The notes under the pieces were generated by a model. That model was given only the letters and a program-made list of their open reading frames with translations, was not told where the DNA came from and did not search any database. Positions 9,272 to 17,769 of a DNA stretch of 64,000 nt are shown one piece after another. Numbering within the stretch: position 1 is the first letter of the stretch; each line of letters opens with the position of its first letter. Position numbers and translations under genes: made by a program. Source of the DNA: Glutamicibacter mishrai (lineage in GTDB: Bacteria; Actinomycetota; Actinomycetes; Actinomycetales; Micrococcaceae); the NCBI RefSeq assembly GCF_012221945.1, contig NZ_CP032549.1:2356001-2420000 (forward strand), written 5' to 3'.

Positions 9272-10801
9272 TTAGTCTTCGATCTCCGGCTCGGGGCGCT
9301 CGATCAGCGGCACGTAGGGCAATGAGATGGACATGGTCGCGCCGCCGCCCTCGGTATCGGCCAGGGCGACCGATCCGCCATGCTGCTGGACGATGGCCGC
9401 AACGATGGCGAGCCCAAGTCCCGACCCGCCGGTTTCCCGCTGTCGGGAGCTGTCGGCGCGGTAGAAGCGCTCGAAGATCCGCTTGGCATCTTCGGCAGGA
9501 ATGCCGGGTCCGTGGTCCCTGATCTCGATTACTGCGTCCATGGCGCCGGCCACCAGGGACCTGACGCCAACCGCGATCTCAATGGGCGTGCCCTCGGGGG
9601 TGTAGCGCAGTGCATTAGTCAGCAGGTTGGCGATGACCTGGCGGATGCGAGCGTCATCGCCCACGGTGCTGGCCGGGCTGGGGCGACTGTTGGTCAGCCC
9701 CACGAGCTTGACCGCGCGGTCTGGCGCGCGCACCTTGGTATCTTCCACTGTGTCCTGCCCGAGCACCAGCAGATCCACCGGCTGCTTCTCCATGGGCCGT
9801 TGCTCATCAAGGCGTGCGAGCATCAGCAGGTCTTCAACGAGGCGTGCCATGCGCTTGGATTCGGCCTCGATGCGTCCCATGGCCGAGTCCATCGCTTCGG
9901 GATCAGCCAGCCCGCCGTAGCGGTAGAACTCGGAGTAGCCCTGGATGGTGACCAGGGGAGTGCGCAGCTCATGGGAGGCATCCTGGATGAAGCGGCGCAT
10001 CTTGCGTTCGGAAGCTTCCCGGTCGTGGAAGGCCTTCTCGATCTGGGCCAGCATGGCGTTCAGGGAACGCGAGAGCCGGCCCACTTCGGTCTCGGAAGGA
10101 TAGTCCTTCACGCGCTGGGACAAATCTCCCGCGGCAATCATCGAGGCGGTGCGCTCGACGTTGTTCAAAGGCTGCAAGGATCTGCCGGTGAGGCCGTAGG
10201 CGATCATGGACATGACCAAGGCGGCGAGCAGGCCGGTGGAGAGCACCAGCACGGCGGTCTGGCGCACTGTGGAGTTCACGGTGTCCAGTGGCAGGGCCAG
10301 GAAGAGGTTGAGGTTGCTGCTCTCCAGCGGCACCATCATGGTTCGCCAGCCGGAAGAAGTCGGGAAACTGCCCGGGACAGTGGAGGGAACCAAGGGGTTG
10401 GCCGCCAGCTGTTCAATTTCCTGTGGATTAAGCAACGGCAGATCCGAGGTGCTGCTGGGGCTCACCCGCGAACGCGGCATGATGTAGAGGATCTTGCCTT
10501 CTTCATCACGGATATCGGCGTACGAGCTGTTCAGCCCCAGCAAGGTCGGATCGAAATCCCCGGAACCTTCGGATCCGCCGTTGCCGTCGAGGGAATTCAC
10601 ATAGGCCTTGTTCAGTCCGTAGGCCATTGTGGGCCATGAAGCGTTGAGCTGGTCATCGATCTGGTTGGTCATCGAGATCTTCAGCGTATGCGCTGAACTG
10701 ATCGCGGTGGCGAAGATCGCGATGATCATCAGCCCGAGCATGACGGTGACGAGCTTTGTCCTCATCGAGGTGCGGCGCCATTTGGCTCGAATTGACTTCA
10801 T
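9272..10801 (-). CDS. Sensor histidine kinase (TrcS/PrrB-like)
   Basis: The protein is 509 residues. It has a membrane helix at about 14-38, an extracytoplasmic sensor region (about 40-180), a second helix at about 181-204, HAMP (about 205-258), then HisKA with the phospho-acceptor His277 in DASHELRTPL. An ATP-binding domain follows with the N box (NLLTNALRYT), G1 DHGPGIP, FERFYRADSS and G2 GGSGLGLAIV. It autophosphorylates and passes phosphate to the regulator encoded 40 bases upstream. The layout resembles TrcS of mycobacteria, but the signal is unknown. The ATG at 10801 has only a weak ribosome site. Downstream on the same strand is the WXG100 gene. Confidence 0.93.
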   Translation of the reverse strand: MKSIRAKWRRTSMRTKLVTVMLGLMIIAIFATAISSAHTLKISMTNQIDDQLNASWPTMAYGLNKAYVNSLDGNGGSEGSGDFDPTLLGLNSSYADIRDEEGKILYIMPRSRVSPSSTSDLPLLNPQEIEQLAANPLVPSTVPGSFPTSSGWRTMMVPLESSNLNLFLALPLDTVNSTVRQTAVLVLSTGLLAALVMSMIAYGLTGRSLQPLNNVERTASMIAAGDLSQRVKDYPSETEVGRLSRSLNAMLAQIEKAFHDREASERKMRRFIQDASHELRTPLVTIQGYSEFYRYGGLADPEAMDSAMGRIEAESKRMARLVEDLLMLARLDEQRPMEKQPVDLLVLGQDTVEDTKVRAPDRAVKLVGLTNSRPSPASTVGDDARIRQVIANLLTNALRYTPEGTPIEIAVGVRSLVAGAMDAVIEIRDHGPGIPAEDAKRIFERFYRADSSRQRETGGSGLGLAIVAAIVQQHGGSVALADTEGGGATMSISLPYVPLIERPEPEIED

Positions 10802-10841
10802 ATACAGACTTTACAAGGCCTTTGTGTTCCTCGGTGAATTA

Positions 10842-11549
10842 CTAGCGGCGATCCGGGGTGCGCATCAGGTAGCCGACGCCGCGCTTGGTCTGGATCAAGG
10901 CCGGCCATTCGGGGCGGTCGACCTTGCGGCGCAAATAGGAGATGTATGACTCGACGATGGATGCATCGCCGTTGAAGTCGTATTCCCACACATGGTCCAG
11001 GATCTGCGACTTGGAGAGCACGCGGTTGGGGTTCATCATCAAATAGCGCAGCAGCTTGAACTCGGTGGGGGAGAGATCGATGATTTCTCCGGCGCGGCGA
11101 ACTTCATGGGCATCGTCGTCCAGCTCAAGATCGGCGACGGCGATGGTGGCGTTTTCCTCTTCGCCGCTGGCCGTGCGACGCAGGACCGCGCGAATGCGGG
11201 CCACGACCTCGTCGAGGCTGAAAGGCTTGGTGACGTAGTCATCGCCGCCGACGGTCAGGCCGGTGACCTTGTCGCTCGTGTCATCGCGGGCGGTCAGGAA
11301 GAGTACCGGGAAGTGGCGTCCGGCCGCGCGGAGCTTGCGGGTAATGGTGAAACCGTCCATATCCGGGAGCATGACATCCAAGACAGCGAGATCGGGTTCG
11401 TCTGCCTCGACGGCGGCAAGCGCCTCGCGTCCATTGGCAGCTGCAACAACCTCGAAGCCGGCGAAACGCAGCGACGTGGAGAGCAATTCGCGGATATTCG
11501 GTTCGTCATCAACAACAAGAAGTTTTGCTTCAGTGGGTTTTGCACTCAT
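10842..11549 (-). CDS. OmpR-family response regulator (TrcR-like)
   Basis: The protein is 235 residues from the ATG at 11549. The receiver domain (about 10-122) carries the acidic pair VVDDE, the phospho-acceptor Asp58 (AVLDVMLPDMDG), Thr in FLTARD and Lys in YVTKPFS. A winged-helix DNA-binding domain (about 140-233) contains LSPTEFKLLRYLMMNPNRV and YLRRKVD with RGVGYLM. It is the first gene of a two-gene operon with the histidine kinase. A TTG 18 bases upstream could also start it; neither has a strong ribosome site. Target genes are unknown. Confidence 0.93.
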   Translation of the reverse strand: MSAKPTEAKLLVVDDEPNIRELLSTSLRFAGFEVVAAANGREALAAVEADEPDLAVLDVMLPDMDGFTITRKLRAAGRHFPVLFLTARDDTSDKVTGLTVGGDDYVTKPFSLDEVVARIRAVLRRTASGEEENATIAVADLELDDDAHEVRRAGEIIDLSPTEFKLLRYLMMNPNRVLSKSQILDHVWEYDFNGDASIVESYISYLRRKVDRPEWPALIQTKRGVGYLMRTPDRR

Positions 11550-11608
11550 AAATCCCAGTTTGCACAAGAAGTCTGGGAGTCTGCTGAACGATTGCTGATT
11601 TAGGTTTT

Positions 11609-11827
11609 CTAGGTGTTGCGGCGTTTGGCGATATTGCTGATCACCACGACTACCGCCAGGACGAACGCGACTGGAAGACCCCAGACGGCAAAGGCCATCA
11701 CCAGCGGTGGAATCGCGATCTGCTGGAAGTAGAAGACCAGCGTGGCAATCAATGCGAGGGCCGAAACGACAGCAATGATGATCGCCAATCGAGAAATAAC
11801 GGTCATGGTTTTTGATGCAGTGCTCAC
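11609..11827 (-). CDS. Small two-helix membrane protein, unknown function
   Basis: A 72-residue protein with two strongly hydrophobic stretches (about 11-33 and 42-64) joined by a short loop with FQQIAIPP, and a basic end (NIAKRRNT) that should face the cytoplasm. I recognise no family. The coding choice is supported by the membrane pattern and the actinobacterial bias for G/C in third positions. It lies 59 bases upstream of the response regulator start on the same strand and could share its transcript. An alternative is a chance frame, which I consider less likely. Confidence 0.65.
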   Translation of the reverse strand: MSTASKTMTVISRLAIIIAVVSALALIATLVFYFQQIAIPPLVMAFAVWGLPVAFVLAVVVVISNIAKRRNT

Positions 11828-12080
11828 GACTCCTAGCTTAGCCCTGCATGGGCATTCGCAGCGCGCCGTGCCGGACTTCGGCGCGCAAAGATGAATTCAG
11901 TGCTTCAGTGATGACATAATCTTAGATAAACGACTTGAAACGATTTCGTACGTTGAGTACCCGGCAAGAAGCTGAGAAGAACCCCGGCTGTGACTCCGCG
12001 AAATCGTACATATGAATATGCATGGCGCTGAGCAGGCCTCGGCCATGCATTTGGTTAAAGAACGAACGAGGTAAATGATC

Positions 12081-12464
12081 ATGCCTAGCGGCAAGGTTAA
12101 ATGGTACGAAAAGGCCAAGGGCTTCGGTTTTATTACCGCAGAAGATGGCAAAGAGATCTATGTCAACGCAGCAGCATTGCCTGAAGGCGTACATGATTTG
12201 CGCCCCGGCACCCGGCTGGAATTTGGTGTCGCTGAAGGTCGCCGTGGACCCCAGGCACTGAGTTTGCGCCTGCTTGAACAGGCTCCTTCAGTGGCTCGCG
12301 CCAAGCGCAAAAAGCCTGAAGCGGAAGCGGTTCTCATTGAAGATCTCATCAAGCTGCTCGACAACGTTTCCAATAGCCTGCGCAATGGGCGTTATCCTGA
12401 ACAGGCATATGGCAAGAAGGTTGCTACCGTACTTCGTGCGGTAGCCGACGATCTGGACGCATAA
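12081..12464 (+). CDS. Cold-shock domain protein with C-terminal extension (CspB-like)
   Basis: The protein is 127 residues. Residues 1 to about 66 form a cold-shock domain that binds single-stranded RNA and DNA: GKVKWYEKAKGFGFI with RNP1 (KGFGFI) and RNP2-like EIYVNAAAL, where the usual VF(V/A)H is YVNA. The tail (about 70-127) has a basic stretch RAKRKK and a predicted helical segment, as in the longer actinobacterial CspB forms. The start is the ATG at 12081, with GAGG 9 bases upstream and the family start MPSGKVKW; an ATG at 12075 is too close to GAGG. The DUF3027 gene follows after 3 bases, so they are co-translated. Confidence 0.9.
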   Translation: MPSGKVKWYEKAKGFGFITAEDGKEIYVNAAALPEGVHDLRPGTRLEFGVAEGRRGPQALSLRLLEQAPSVARAKRKKPEAEAVLIEDLIKLLDNVSNSLRNGRYPEQAYGKKVATVLRAVADDLDA

Positions 12465-12467
12465 ATA

Positions 12468-13067
12468 ATGGCCCGTAAACCCAAGTTGGACACCATCCTC
12501 GCCGACGCAGTGGATACTGCACGCGGCGCGCTCGCGGAGATTGCTGGTGCGCAAGAAATCGGCGAACACCTCGGGGTCACGGCGGAAGGTGAGCGACTTG
12601 TCACCCATCGTTTTGTCTCCCAGAAAAGGGGATACCAAGGATGGACCTGGTTCGCTACACTCGCACGGGTTCCTCGGGCCAAGGCAAAGGACCTCACCGT
12701 TTGCGAAGTCGGCATCATTGCCGGCGACGACTCGCTGTTGGCCCCTGCATGGGTGCCGTGGGCTGACCGGCTGGCCAAGGAAGAAATCGAAGCCGCCAAC
12801 GCTGCGCAAGCAGCCGAGGAAGCTGGAGAATCGGTAACCGACCCGTCGCAGGACGAAGGGCCGGAGACGGAAGAAGGCGCGAACGACACTGAGGCAGAGC
12901 CATCGGCTAGCTCGGAGCAGGCAAGCGGAGAGTCCGAAGAGGACGATTCCGAAACCGCCTCGCATAAGTCGCCGGCTCGTCGCCAGGTTCGCCGCCGTCG
13001 CACCGCGCAACGCACTGCGGCTCGTCGCCGGGCAGCGCAGCGCAACCGCACGCGCAAGGAAAACTAG
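12468..13067 (+). CDS. DUF3027 family protein
   Basis: The protein is 199 residues. The N-terminal half, from KLDTILADAVDTARGAL to EVGIIAGDDSLLAPAWVPWADR, is the DUF3027 core of actinobacteria. From about residue 110 the chain turns strongly acidic (Glu/Ser/Asp) and ends in a 35-residue Arg-rich tail (RRQVRRRRTAQRTAARRRAA). The acidic-then-basic layout suggests nucleic-acid contact, but this is inference; the family has no known function. It sits 3 bases after the cold-shock gene and has no separate ribosome site of note. A 21-bp terminator hairpin follows at 13078. Confidence 0.85.
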   Translation: MARKPKLDTILADAVDTARGALAEIAGAQEIGEHLGVTAEGERLVTHRFVSQKRGYQGWTWFATLARVPRAKAKDLTVCEVGIIAGDDSLLAPAWVPWADRLAKEEIEAANAAQAAEEAGESVTDPSQDEGPETEEGANDTEAEPSASSEQASGESEEDDSETASHKSPARRQVRRRRTAQRTAARRRAAQRNRTRKEN

Positions 13068-13077
13068 CAGTTAAGAC

Positions 13078-13121
13078 AACGGAGGGGTTCGAAGAATATT
13101 TATTCTTCGAACCCCTCCGTT
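13078..13121. terminator. Bidirectional terminator between DUF3027 gene and serC
   Basis: Perfect 21-base arms (13078-13098 and 13101-13121) are separated by only two bases, so the tip will open to a small loop. It serves two convergent genes. The stem is unusually long and perfect. Confidence 0.85.
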
Positions 13122-13131
13122 GTTATATGGC

Positions 13132-14253
13132 TTAGAGCTGCTCGATAACGAAGTCGATGCACTTGAGCAGTGCAGCGACGTCGCTTGGCTCGATGGCCAC
13201 GAAGGTGGCAATGCGCAGCTGGTTGCGTCCGAGCTTGCGGTATGGCTCGACATCAACCACGCCGTTGGCGCGCAGGGCCTTGGCAATTGCCGAGGCATCA
13301 ACCGAGTCGTCGAAGTCCACGGTGGAAATCACGTTGGAACGGTGAGTTGGGTTGGCAACGTATGGCGAAGCGATCGACGAGGCTTCGGCCCATGCCTGGA
13401 TCAGGCCAGCGGACTCGGCGGTGCGAGCCGCGGCCCACTTCAGGCCGCCATTTGCGTTGATCCACTTGATCTGGGCATCCAAGCCAACCAGGGTGGTCAA
13501 CGAAGGAGTGTTGTAGGTCTGGTTCTTCAGCGAGTTATCCAGTGCGGTCTTCAAGTTCAAGAAGTCCGGGATCCAGCGATCGGTGGCGGCGATTTCCTCG
13601 ATGCGTGCGATAGCCGCCGGGGAAACGAAGGCCAGCCACAGGCCGCCGTCTGAAGCGAAGTTCTTCTGCGGTGCGAAGTAGTACACATCGGTCTCGGCCA
13701 GATCCACGTCCAGGCCGCCGGCCGCGCTGGTGGCGTCAATGACGATCAGTGCGTCGTCGTTGGCGCCGGCAACGCGCTTGATCGGTGCTGCCGCGCCGGT
13801 CGAGGTTTCGTTGTGTGGCCAGGCGTAGAGGTCGACGTCGGCTTCAGCCACTGGCTCCGGAACGGTACCCGGCTCGCCAACGATGATCGAGGAAGCTTCC
13901 AGGAATGGGGCCTTGTCGGTAGCCTTGGCGAACTTCGAGCCGAATTCGCCGAAGGACAGGTGCTGGGCCTTGGAGCGAACCAGGCTGAACGCTGCTGCAT
14001 CCCAGAATGCGGTGGAACCGCCTACACCCAAGAGGACTTCGTAGCCCTCTGGCGCGTTGAACATTTCCTTCAGGCCGTTCTGCACCGAAGCGACGAGGTT
14101 CTTGACCGGCGCCTGGCGGTGGGAGGTGCCCAGCAATTTGGAGCCTGCGTCGGCGATGGCCTGGACCTGCTCTGCGCGGACCTTGGAAGGTCCTGCGCCG
14201 AATCGTCCATCGGCGGGCAGAAGGTCTTGTGGAATTTGGATGTCCGTGCTCAT
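13132..14253 (-). CDS. serC: Phosphoserine aminotransferase (actinobacterial type)
   Basis: The protein is 373 residues. It makes 3-phosphoserine from 3-phosphohydroxypyruvate and glutamate with pyridoxal phosphate, the second step of serine synthesis. It opens with DGRFGAGPSKVR. GTSHRQAPVKNL binds phosphate, WPHNETSTG holds the active-site region, and FAPQKNFASDGG contains the PLP Lys. The start at 14253 has AGAGGAG upstream; the frame extends further upstream without support. serA and serB are not in the window. The divergent neighbour is the DtxR regulator. Confidence 0.95.
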   Translation of the reverse strand: MSTDIQIPQDLLPADGRFGAGPSKVRAEQVQAIADAGSKLLGTSHRQAPVKNLVASVQNGLKEMFNAPEGYEVLLGVGGSTAFWDAAAFSLVRSKAQHLSFGEFGSKFAKATDKAPFLEASSIIVGEPGTVPEPVAEADVDLYAWPHNETSTGAAAPIKRVAGANDDALIVIDATSAAGGLDVDLAETDVYYFAPQKNFASDGGLWLAFVSPAAIARIEEIAATDRWIPDFLNLKTALDNSLKNQTYNTPSLTTLVGLDAQIKWINANGGLKWAAARTAESAGLIQAWAEASSIASPYVANPTHRSNVISTVDFDDSVDASAIAKALRANGVVDVEPYRKLGRNQLRIATFVAIEPSDVAALLKCIDFVIEQL

Positions 14254-14514
14254 CGCGCTCCTCTTGTAGCGATAGTTTGAAGTGCCTGACAGGCCACCAA
14301 TACCCATGAGTCGGAATAATGAAGGATGGCCGTGGCGTTTCAATAGATATCTTTGCAAATAGCAAGGGCTCGAGAGAAAAACGCGACCGTCGGTTACGAA
14401 ATCCACTGGGCGGGTTACATCCGCTTTCTGTCCGATAAACCAAGTAGAGTGGGGTATCGACGCCACGTATTATTCGAGCGAACTAAACTGTTGTGACTTC
14501 CAGGAGCGGCTGCT

Positions 14515-15213
14515 GTGTCTGATCTTATCGATACAACTGAGATGTATCTGCGTACCATTCTTGAACTTCAAGAAGAGGAGATCGTGGCTTTGCGCGCCCG
14601 AATTGCAGAACGTCTTGGCCACTCGGGTCCTACCGTGTCGCAGACAGTGGCTCGAATGGAACGCGATGGCCTGGTCGTCGTTTCCTCCGACCGTCATCTT
14701 GCTTTGACTGAAAAAGGTCACGAATTGGCAACCAGCGTGATGCGCAAGCACCGCTTGGCAGAGCGCCTGCTCTCGGACATGATCGGCTTGGACTGGGAAT
14801 ACGTCCACGATGAAGCATGCCGCTGGGAGCACGTCATGAGCGAGCGTGTTGAGCGCCGCCTATATGACCTTCTGGGCAAGCCCACTGTGTCTCCGTACGG
14901 CAACCCGATTCCGGGTCTTGAGGTCCTTGGCGGACCAAGCGTGGCTGAAATCTCATATGAAGTCCAGAATCTGGATGACGCTTTGCTCGCCGGAAATGAT
15001 GGTCCGGTGGCGATCGAGCGTCTGGCAGAACCGATCCAAACCGACCCAATTCTGCTCGGACAACTGAATGAAGGCGGAATTCGCCCCGGAGCGATTGTCA
15101 CTTTGGAACGAGCAGACGACTACGTTGTGGTCCGTGTACAGGGTATTGAAGGTGCTTTGGAACTGCCCGTCGAAGTTAGCGGACACGTATTTGTGCGGGC
15201 TCAAAAAAGATAA
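14515..15213 (+). CDS. DtxR/IdeR-family metal-dependent repressor
   Basis: The protein is 232 residues. A winged helix covers about 1-65 (TTEMYLRTILELQEE, then the recognition helix SGPTVSQTVARMERDGL). A dimerisation/metal domain covers about 65-140 (HRLAERLL, ACRWEHVMSERVERRL with Cys, Glu and His ligands of the DtxR type, and GNPIPG). An SH3-like domain ends it (about 150-230). It binds iron(II) or manganese and represses iron uptake genes. The start is the GTG at 14515, with CAGGAG about 9 bases upstream. Candidate targets in the window are the siderophore-interacting protein gene and the TTAGG-rich promoter at 49.25 kb. Confidence 0.92.
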   Translation: MSDLIDTTEMYLRTILELQEEEIVALRARIAERLGHSGPTVSQTVARMERDGLVVVSSDRHLALTEKGHELATSVMRKHRLAERLLSDMIGLDWEYVHDEACRWEHVMSERVERRLYDLLGKPTVSPYGNPIPGLEVLGGPSVAEISYEVQNLDDALLAGNDGPVAIERLAEPIQTDPILLGQLNEGGIRPGAIVTLERADDYVVVRVQGIEGALELPVEVSGHVFVRAQKR

Positions 15214-15284
15214 CGAAATTGTAACTTTACCGGATGACCGGTAACGTTAATGATCGATGCCGTGGATCTGACTGGCATCACCCG

Positions 15285-15456
15285 TCTCCGTCGCGACCGC
15301 CTAGTGTTGCCCTGCGCCGGTAGCCGGTTACCAAGATTGAGGGCAATAACGGGGGACCCACTACTTCGGCGTGAATGCGCCTTGGGGTGAAGCTCTGCTT
15401 GACGCAGGCCGGTTCATTCTCCAGAACCGAACCCGACAGCTAACTTCGTAGGCGCA
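15285..15456 (+). promoter_or_regulatory. Cyclic di-AMP riboswitch (ydaO-yuaA type), first copy
   Basis: The leader contains the conserved blocks of this riboswitch in order: GGGGGACCC (15351-15359), TTGGGGTGAA (15382-15391), and ACCCGACAGCTAACTTCGTA inside 15425-15456. The family binds two cyclic di-AMP molecules and usually turns genes off. It lies 17 bases before the M23 peptidase start. The 5' boundary is approximate. Confidence 0.9.
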
Positions 15457-15473
15457 ACAGTGAGAGGAATGTT

Positions 15474-16523
15474 TTGGTAGAAACCAAGACTGCGGGACGA
15501 CGTCGCGCTGCTGGCACCGAGGTTGATGTGATCACCGAGATCGCTGCTTCGGCAACCCAGCGTGCTAGTGGACGCCGCGCATCACGCGCCGCTGAAACCG
15601 TCTCGACCATTACCCCGGCAAAGCCGGTTAACGCAGACTTTGTAGGTCGTCGTTTCGACTCCTTGCAGCGCTACGGTGTTGCCCCAACTCAGACTGATCT
15701 GGCTCCTAAGGCAGAAGGCAACAATGTTGTCGCATTGCCAAGCGCCGTTGAGGTTCAGCCAGCAAGCCCGGCTCCTGTCCAGGCTTCGAGCAATGTTGAA
15801 TTCATTGCCAACGTCAAGTCGAAGGTCCGCAAGACCAGCCGCCTTGGATTCACGCATAAAGTTGCTGCCGTCGCAGCGGTTTCCGGCCTGGCATTAGCCG
15901 CCGTTGCACCGCAGCTATCCGGTAACACCGGCGAAGAGGACAAGGCAGTAGCGGCCGCCGCCGAACGCACCGCAACCTCGGCTGTGGTCGACGTCAAGGC
16001 TCCAGGAAACGCTGCTGAATTGACTGTTGAGCGCGCTGCTCTGTCTTCCAAAGTGAATCCAAAGGTCAAGAGCGAAGAGAAGTTCTCGGACATCATGACC
16101 GCTTCGGGTGGCGACATCACCAGCATCAAGGAAACTGCAGGTTTGCTTTCCGCTCCAGTGACCACCAAGCGCATCACCTCGACTTTCGGGCACCGTAAGA
16201 ATCCAACCGGTGCTGGATACATGATCCACAGCGGTACTGACTACGGCGTGCCTAGCGGAACCAAGGTTTACGCAGCGGCCGATGGCGTTGTCGAGGTTGC
16301 CGGTTGGGCCGGCCACTCGGGTAACCGAGTCACTTTGGACCACGGAAGTGGACTGGAGACCGGCTACAGCCACAACAGCCAAGTATTGGTAAAGGTCGGC
16401 GATCACGTAAAGCGTGGCGATGTCATTGCCTTGGCCGGTACCACTGGCAACTCAACCGGCCCTCACGTGCACTTTGAAGTGATCGTCGACGGCCAGTTCA
16501 AAGACCCTGCCGGATGGTTATAA
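15474..16523 (+). CDS. M23 family metallopeptidase (peptidoglycan endopeptidase)
   Basis: The protein is 349 residues. It has a long basic, Ala-rich N-terminus, one membrane or signal helix at about 127-146, a linker, and a lysostaphin-like M23 domain (about 235-349). The zinc ligands are His252 and Asp256 (HSGTDYG) and His333, with catalytic His331 in HVHFE. It cleaves peptide cross-links in the cell wall. The start is a TTG at 15474 with AGAGGA 5 bases upstream. The unusually long pre-helix region is odd for a secreted protein and could mean a type II membrane anchor. A c-di-AMP riboswitch controls it. Confidence 0.92.
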   Translation: MVETKTAGRRRAAGTEVDVITEIAASATQRASGRRASRAAETVSTITPAKPVNADFVGRRFDSLQRYGVAPTQTDLAPKAEGNNVVALPSAVEVQPASPAPVQASSNVEFIANVKSKVRKTSRLGFTHKVAAVAAVSGLALAAVAPQLSGNTGEEDKAVAAAAERTATSAVVDVKAPGNAAELTVERAALSSKVNPKVKSEEKFSDIMTASGGDITSIKETAGLLSAPVTTKRITSTFGHRKNPTGAGYMIHSGTDYGVPSGTKVYAAADGVVEVAGWAGHSGNRVTLDHGSGLETGYSHNSQVLVKVGDHVKRGDVIALAGTTGNSTGPHVHFEVIVDGQFKDPAGWL

Positions 16524-16624
16524 CGACGTTCGTCACTATTCCGTGATCAAAACGTGACATTTCAAAAATCATCCTATAGGCTTATATCCGTGCCATGGGA
16601 AACCCTGGGCAACTTTGCGTGAGA

Positions 16625-16802
16625 ACCGAGCACTGCCAACACGCAATGAGCAGTTATACACAACTCGTACGGCAGTGGCGGGGGAACCAACATCGGGTCG
16701 TTAGCTTGGCTAATAACCCTAGGGGTGAAGTGGATAGAGAAGGAAACTTCGAATCCACCGAGGTAACTCCACTTCGAACCCGACAGCTTACCTCGTAGGT
16801 AT
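16625..16802 (+). promoter_or_regulatory. Cyclic di-AMP riboswitch (ydaO-yuaA type), second copy
   Basis: The same blocks as the first copy appear: GGCGGGGGAACC (16677-16688), TAGGGGTGAAG (16720-16730) and ACCCGACAGCTTACCTCGTA inside 16775-16800. CACTGCC near 16631 can pair with GGCAGTG just before the first block. It ends about 20 bases before the NlpC/P60 start. The 5' boundary is approximate. Confidence 0.9.
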
Positions 16803-16820
16803 CAAGGAGAGGCATTAATA

Positions 16821-17717
16821 GTGACCAAGAGTCATACTCATGGACGTCGCCGTGCTGACGTACCACGCACCAACTCGCTAGAAGCGATTTCGCAGGCAGT
16901 ATCGTCGAACGCTGGTTCGGTAGGTCGCCAGGCAGCTGTAGTAGCTGCAGCATCAGGTTTGATCGTCGCCCTGGGTGTACCAGGTCAGGCATCGGCTCCA
17001 CGCGATGTTTCGGCAGCGCCGGTTGACACCATCACCCCAGAGCGCGTTGCAGTCAAGTCGGTCAGCGTTGCTGCCGACAAGGACGCAGCTGTAGACATCG
17101 AGCGCGCAAGCTTTACCGCTAAGGAAAAGCCAAAGCCAGTTGTTATCGCAGTAGCCGATAGCATCGAGCCAACCACTCGCAGCACCCAGGCGAGCAGCAG
17201 CGATTCCTCGGATTCGATGGCTCCAACCACTCGCAGCACCCAGGCGAGCAGCAGCGATTCCTCGGATTCGATGGCTCCAACCACTCGTCAGAGCCGCAGC
17301 ACCGGCAGCCAGCAGACCCAGTCTGCTGCTCCAAAGGCTGAGACTAAGACTGAGTCCTCCGTTGAGACTTCTAGCCTGTCCGGCATTGCGGCAACCGCTG
17401 CAAAGTACGCAGGCGTTCCATACGTATGGGGCGGCAACACCCCAAGTGGCTGGGATTGCTCCGGCTTCGTAAAGTACGTATACGCACAGCATGGCATCAA
17501 CATTGCTCGTGGTACCTCGGCCATCCTCGGCTCGGGTCAGTTCAAGCGCACCAGCAACCCTAAGCCAGGCGACTTGGTATTCCAGAACGGTGGCGGCCAC
17601 GTTGGCATCTACCTTGGCGGCGGCCAGATGATCGGTGCTCAGAACCCAAGCGTTGGTACGCTGGTTCACTCCGTATCGCGCAACCCGCTGTACGGTTACT
17701 ACACCCTGGCTGGCTAA
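16821..17717 (+). CDS. Secreted NlpC/P60 peptidoglycan hydrolase
   Basis: The protein is 298 residues. A signal-like hydrophobic segment lies at about 39-57 (ending GQASA), then a Ser/Thr-rich linker with a duplicated 18-residue unit (about 117-152), then an NlpC/P60 domain (about 185-298). The catalytic Cys213 is in WDCSGF and His260 in GGHVGIY; Asn275 is a possible third residue. It should cut the gamma-D-Glu-diamino acid bond in wall peptides. The GTG at 16821 follows AAGGAGAGG. A c-di-AMP riboswitch precedes it, and the M23 gene is upstream. Confidence 0.93.
   Translation: MTKSHTHGRRRADVPRTNSLEAISQAVSSNAGSVGRQAAVVAAASGLIVALGVPGQASAPRDVSAAPVDTITPERVAVKSVSVAADKDAAVDIERASFTAKEKPKPVVIAVADSIEPTTRSTQASSSDSSDSMAPTTRSTQASSSDSSDSMAPTTRQSRSTGSQQTQSAAPKAETKTESSVETSSLSGIAATAAKYAGVPYVWGGNTPSGWDCSGFVKYVYAQHGINIARGTSAILGSGQFKRTSNPKPGDLVFQNGGGHVGIYLGGGQMIGAQNPSVGTLVHSVSRNPLYGYYTLAG
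17169..17287 (+). repeat. Exact 54-base tandem duplication inside the NlpC/P60 gene
   Basis: The unit at 17169-17222 is repeated at 17223-17276, and an 11-base third start follows (17277-17287). The length is a multiple of three, so the frame is kept; each copy encodes 18 residues starting PTTRSTQASSS. The two full copies look identical base for base, which suggests a recent slip or expansion in the linker. Confidence 0.92.
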
Positions 17718-17730
17718 TTTCGCAGCTTTT

Positions 17731-17769
17731 CATAGGCCATCGAACGAATCATTCGTTCGATGGCCTATG
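17731..17769. terminator. Hairpin terminator after the NlpC/P60 gene
   Basis: CATAGGCCATCGAACGAAT (17731-17749) pairs with the reverse arm at 17751-17769, leaving one central base; a 5-base loop is more realistic. It is followed by TTCGTTT. Confidence 0.8.
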
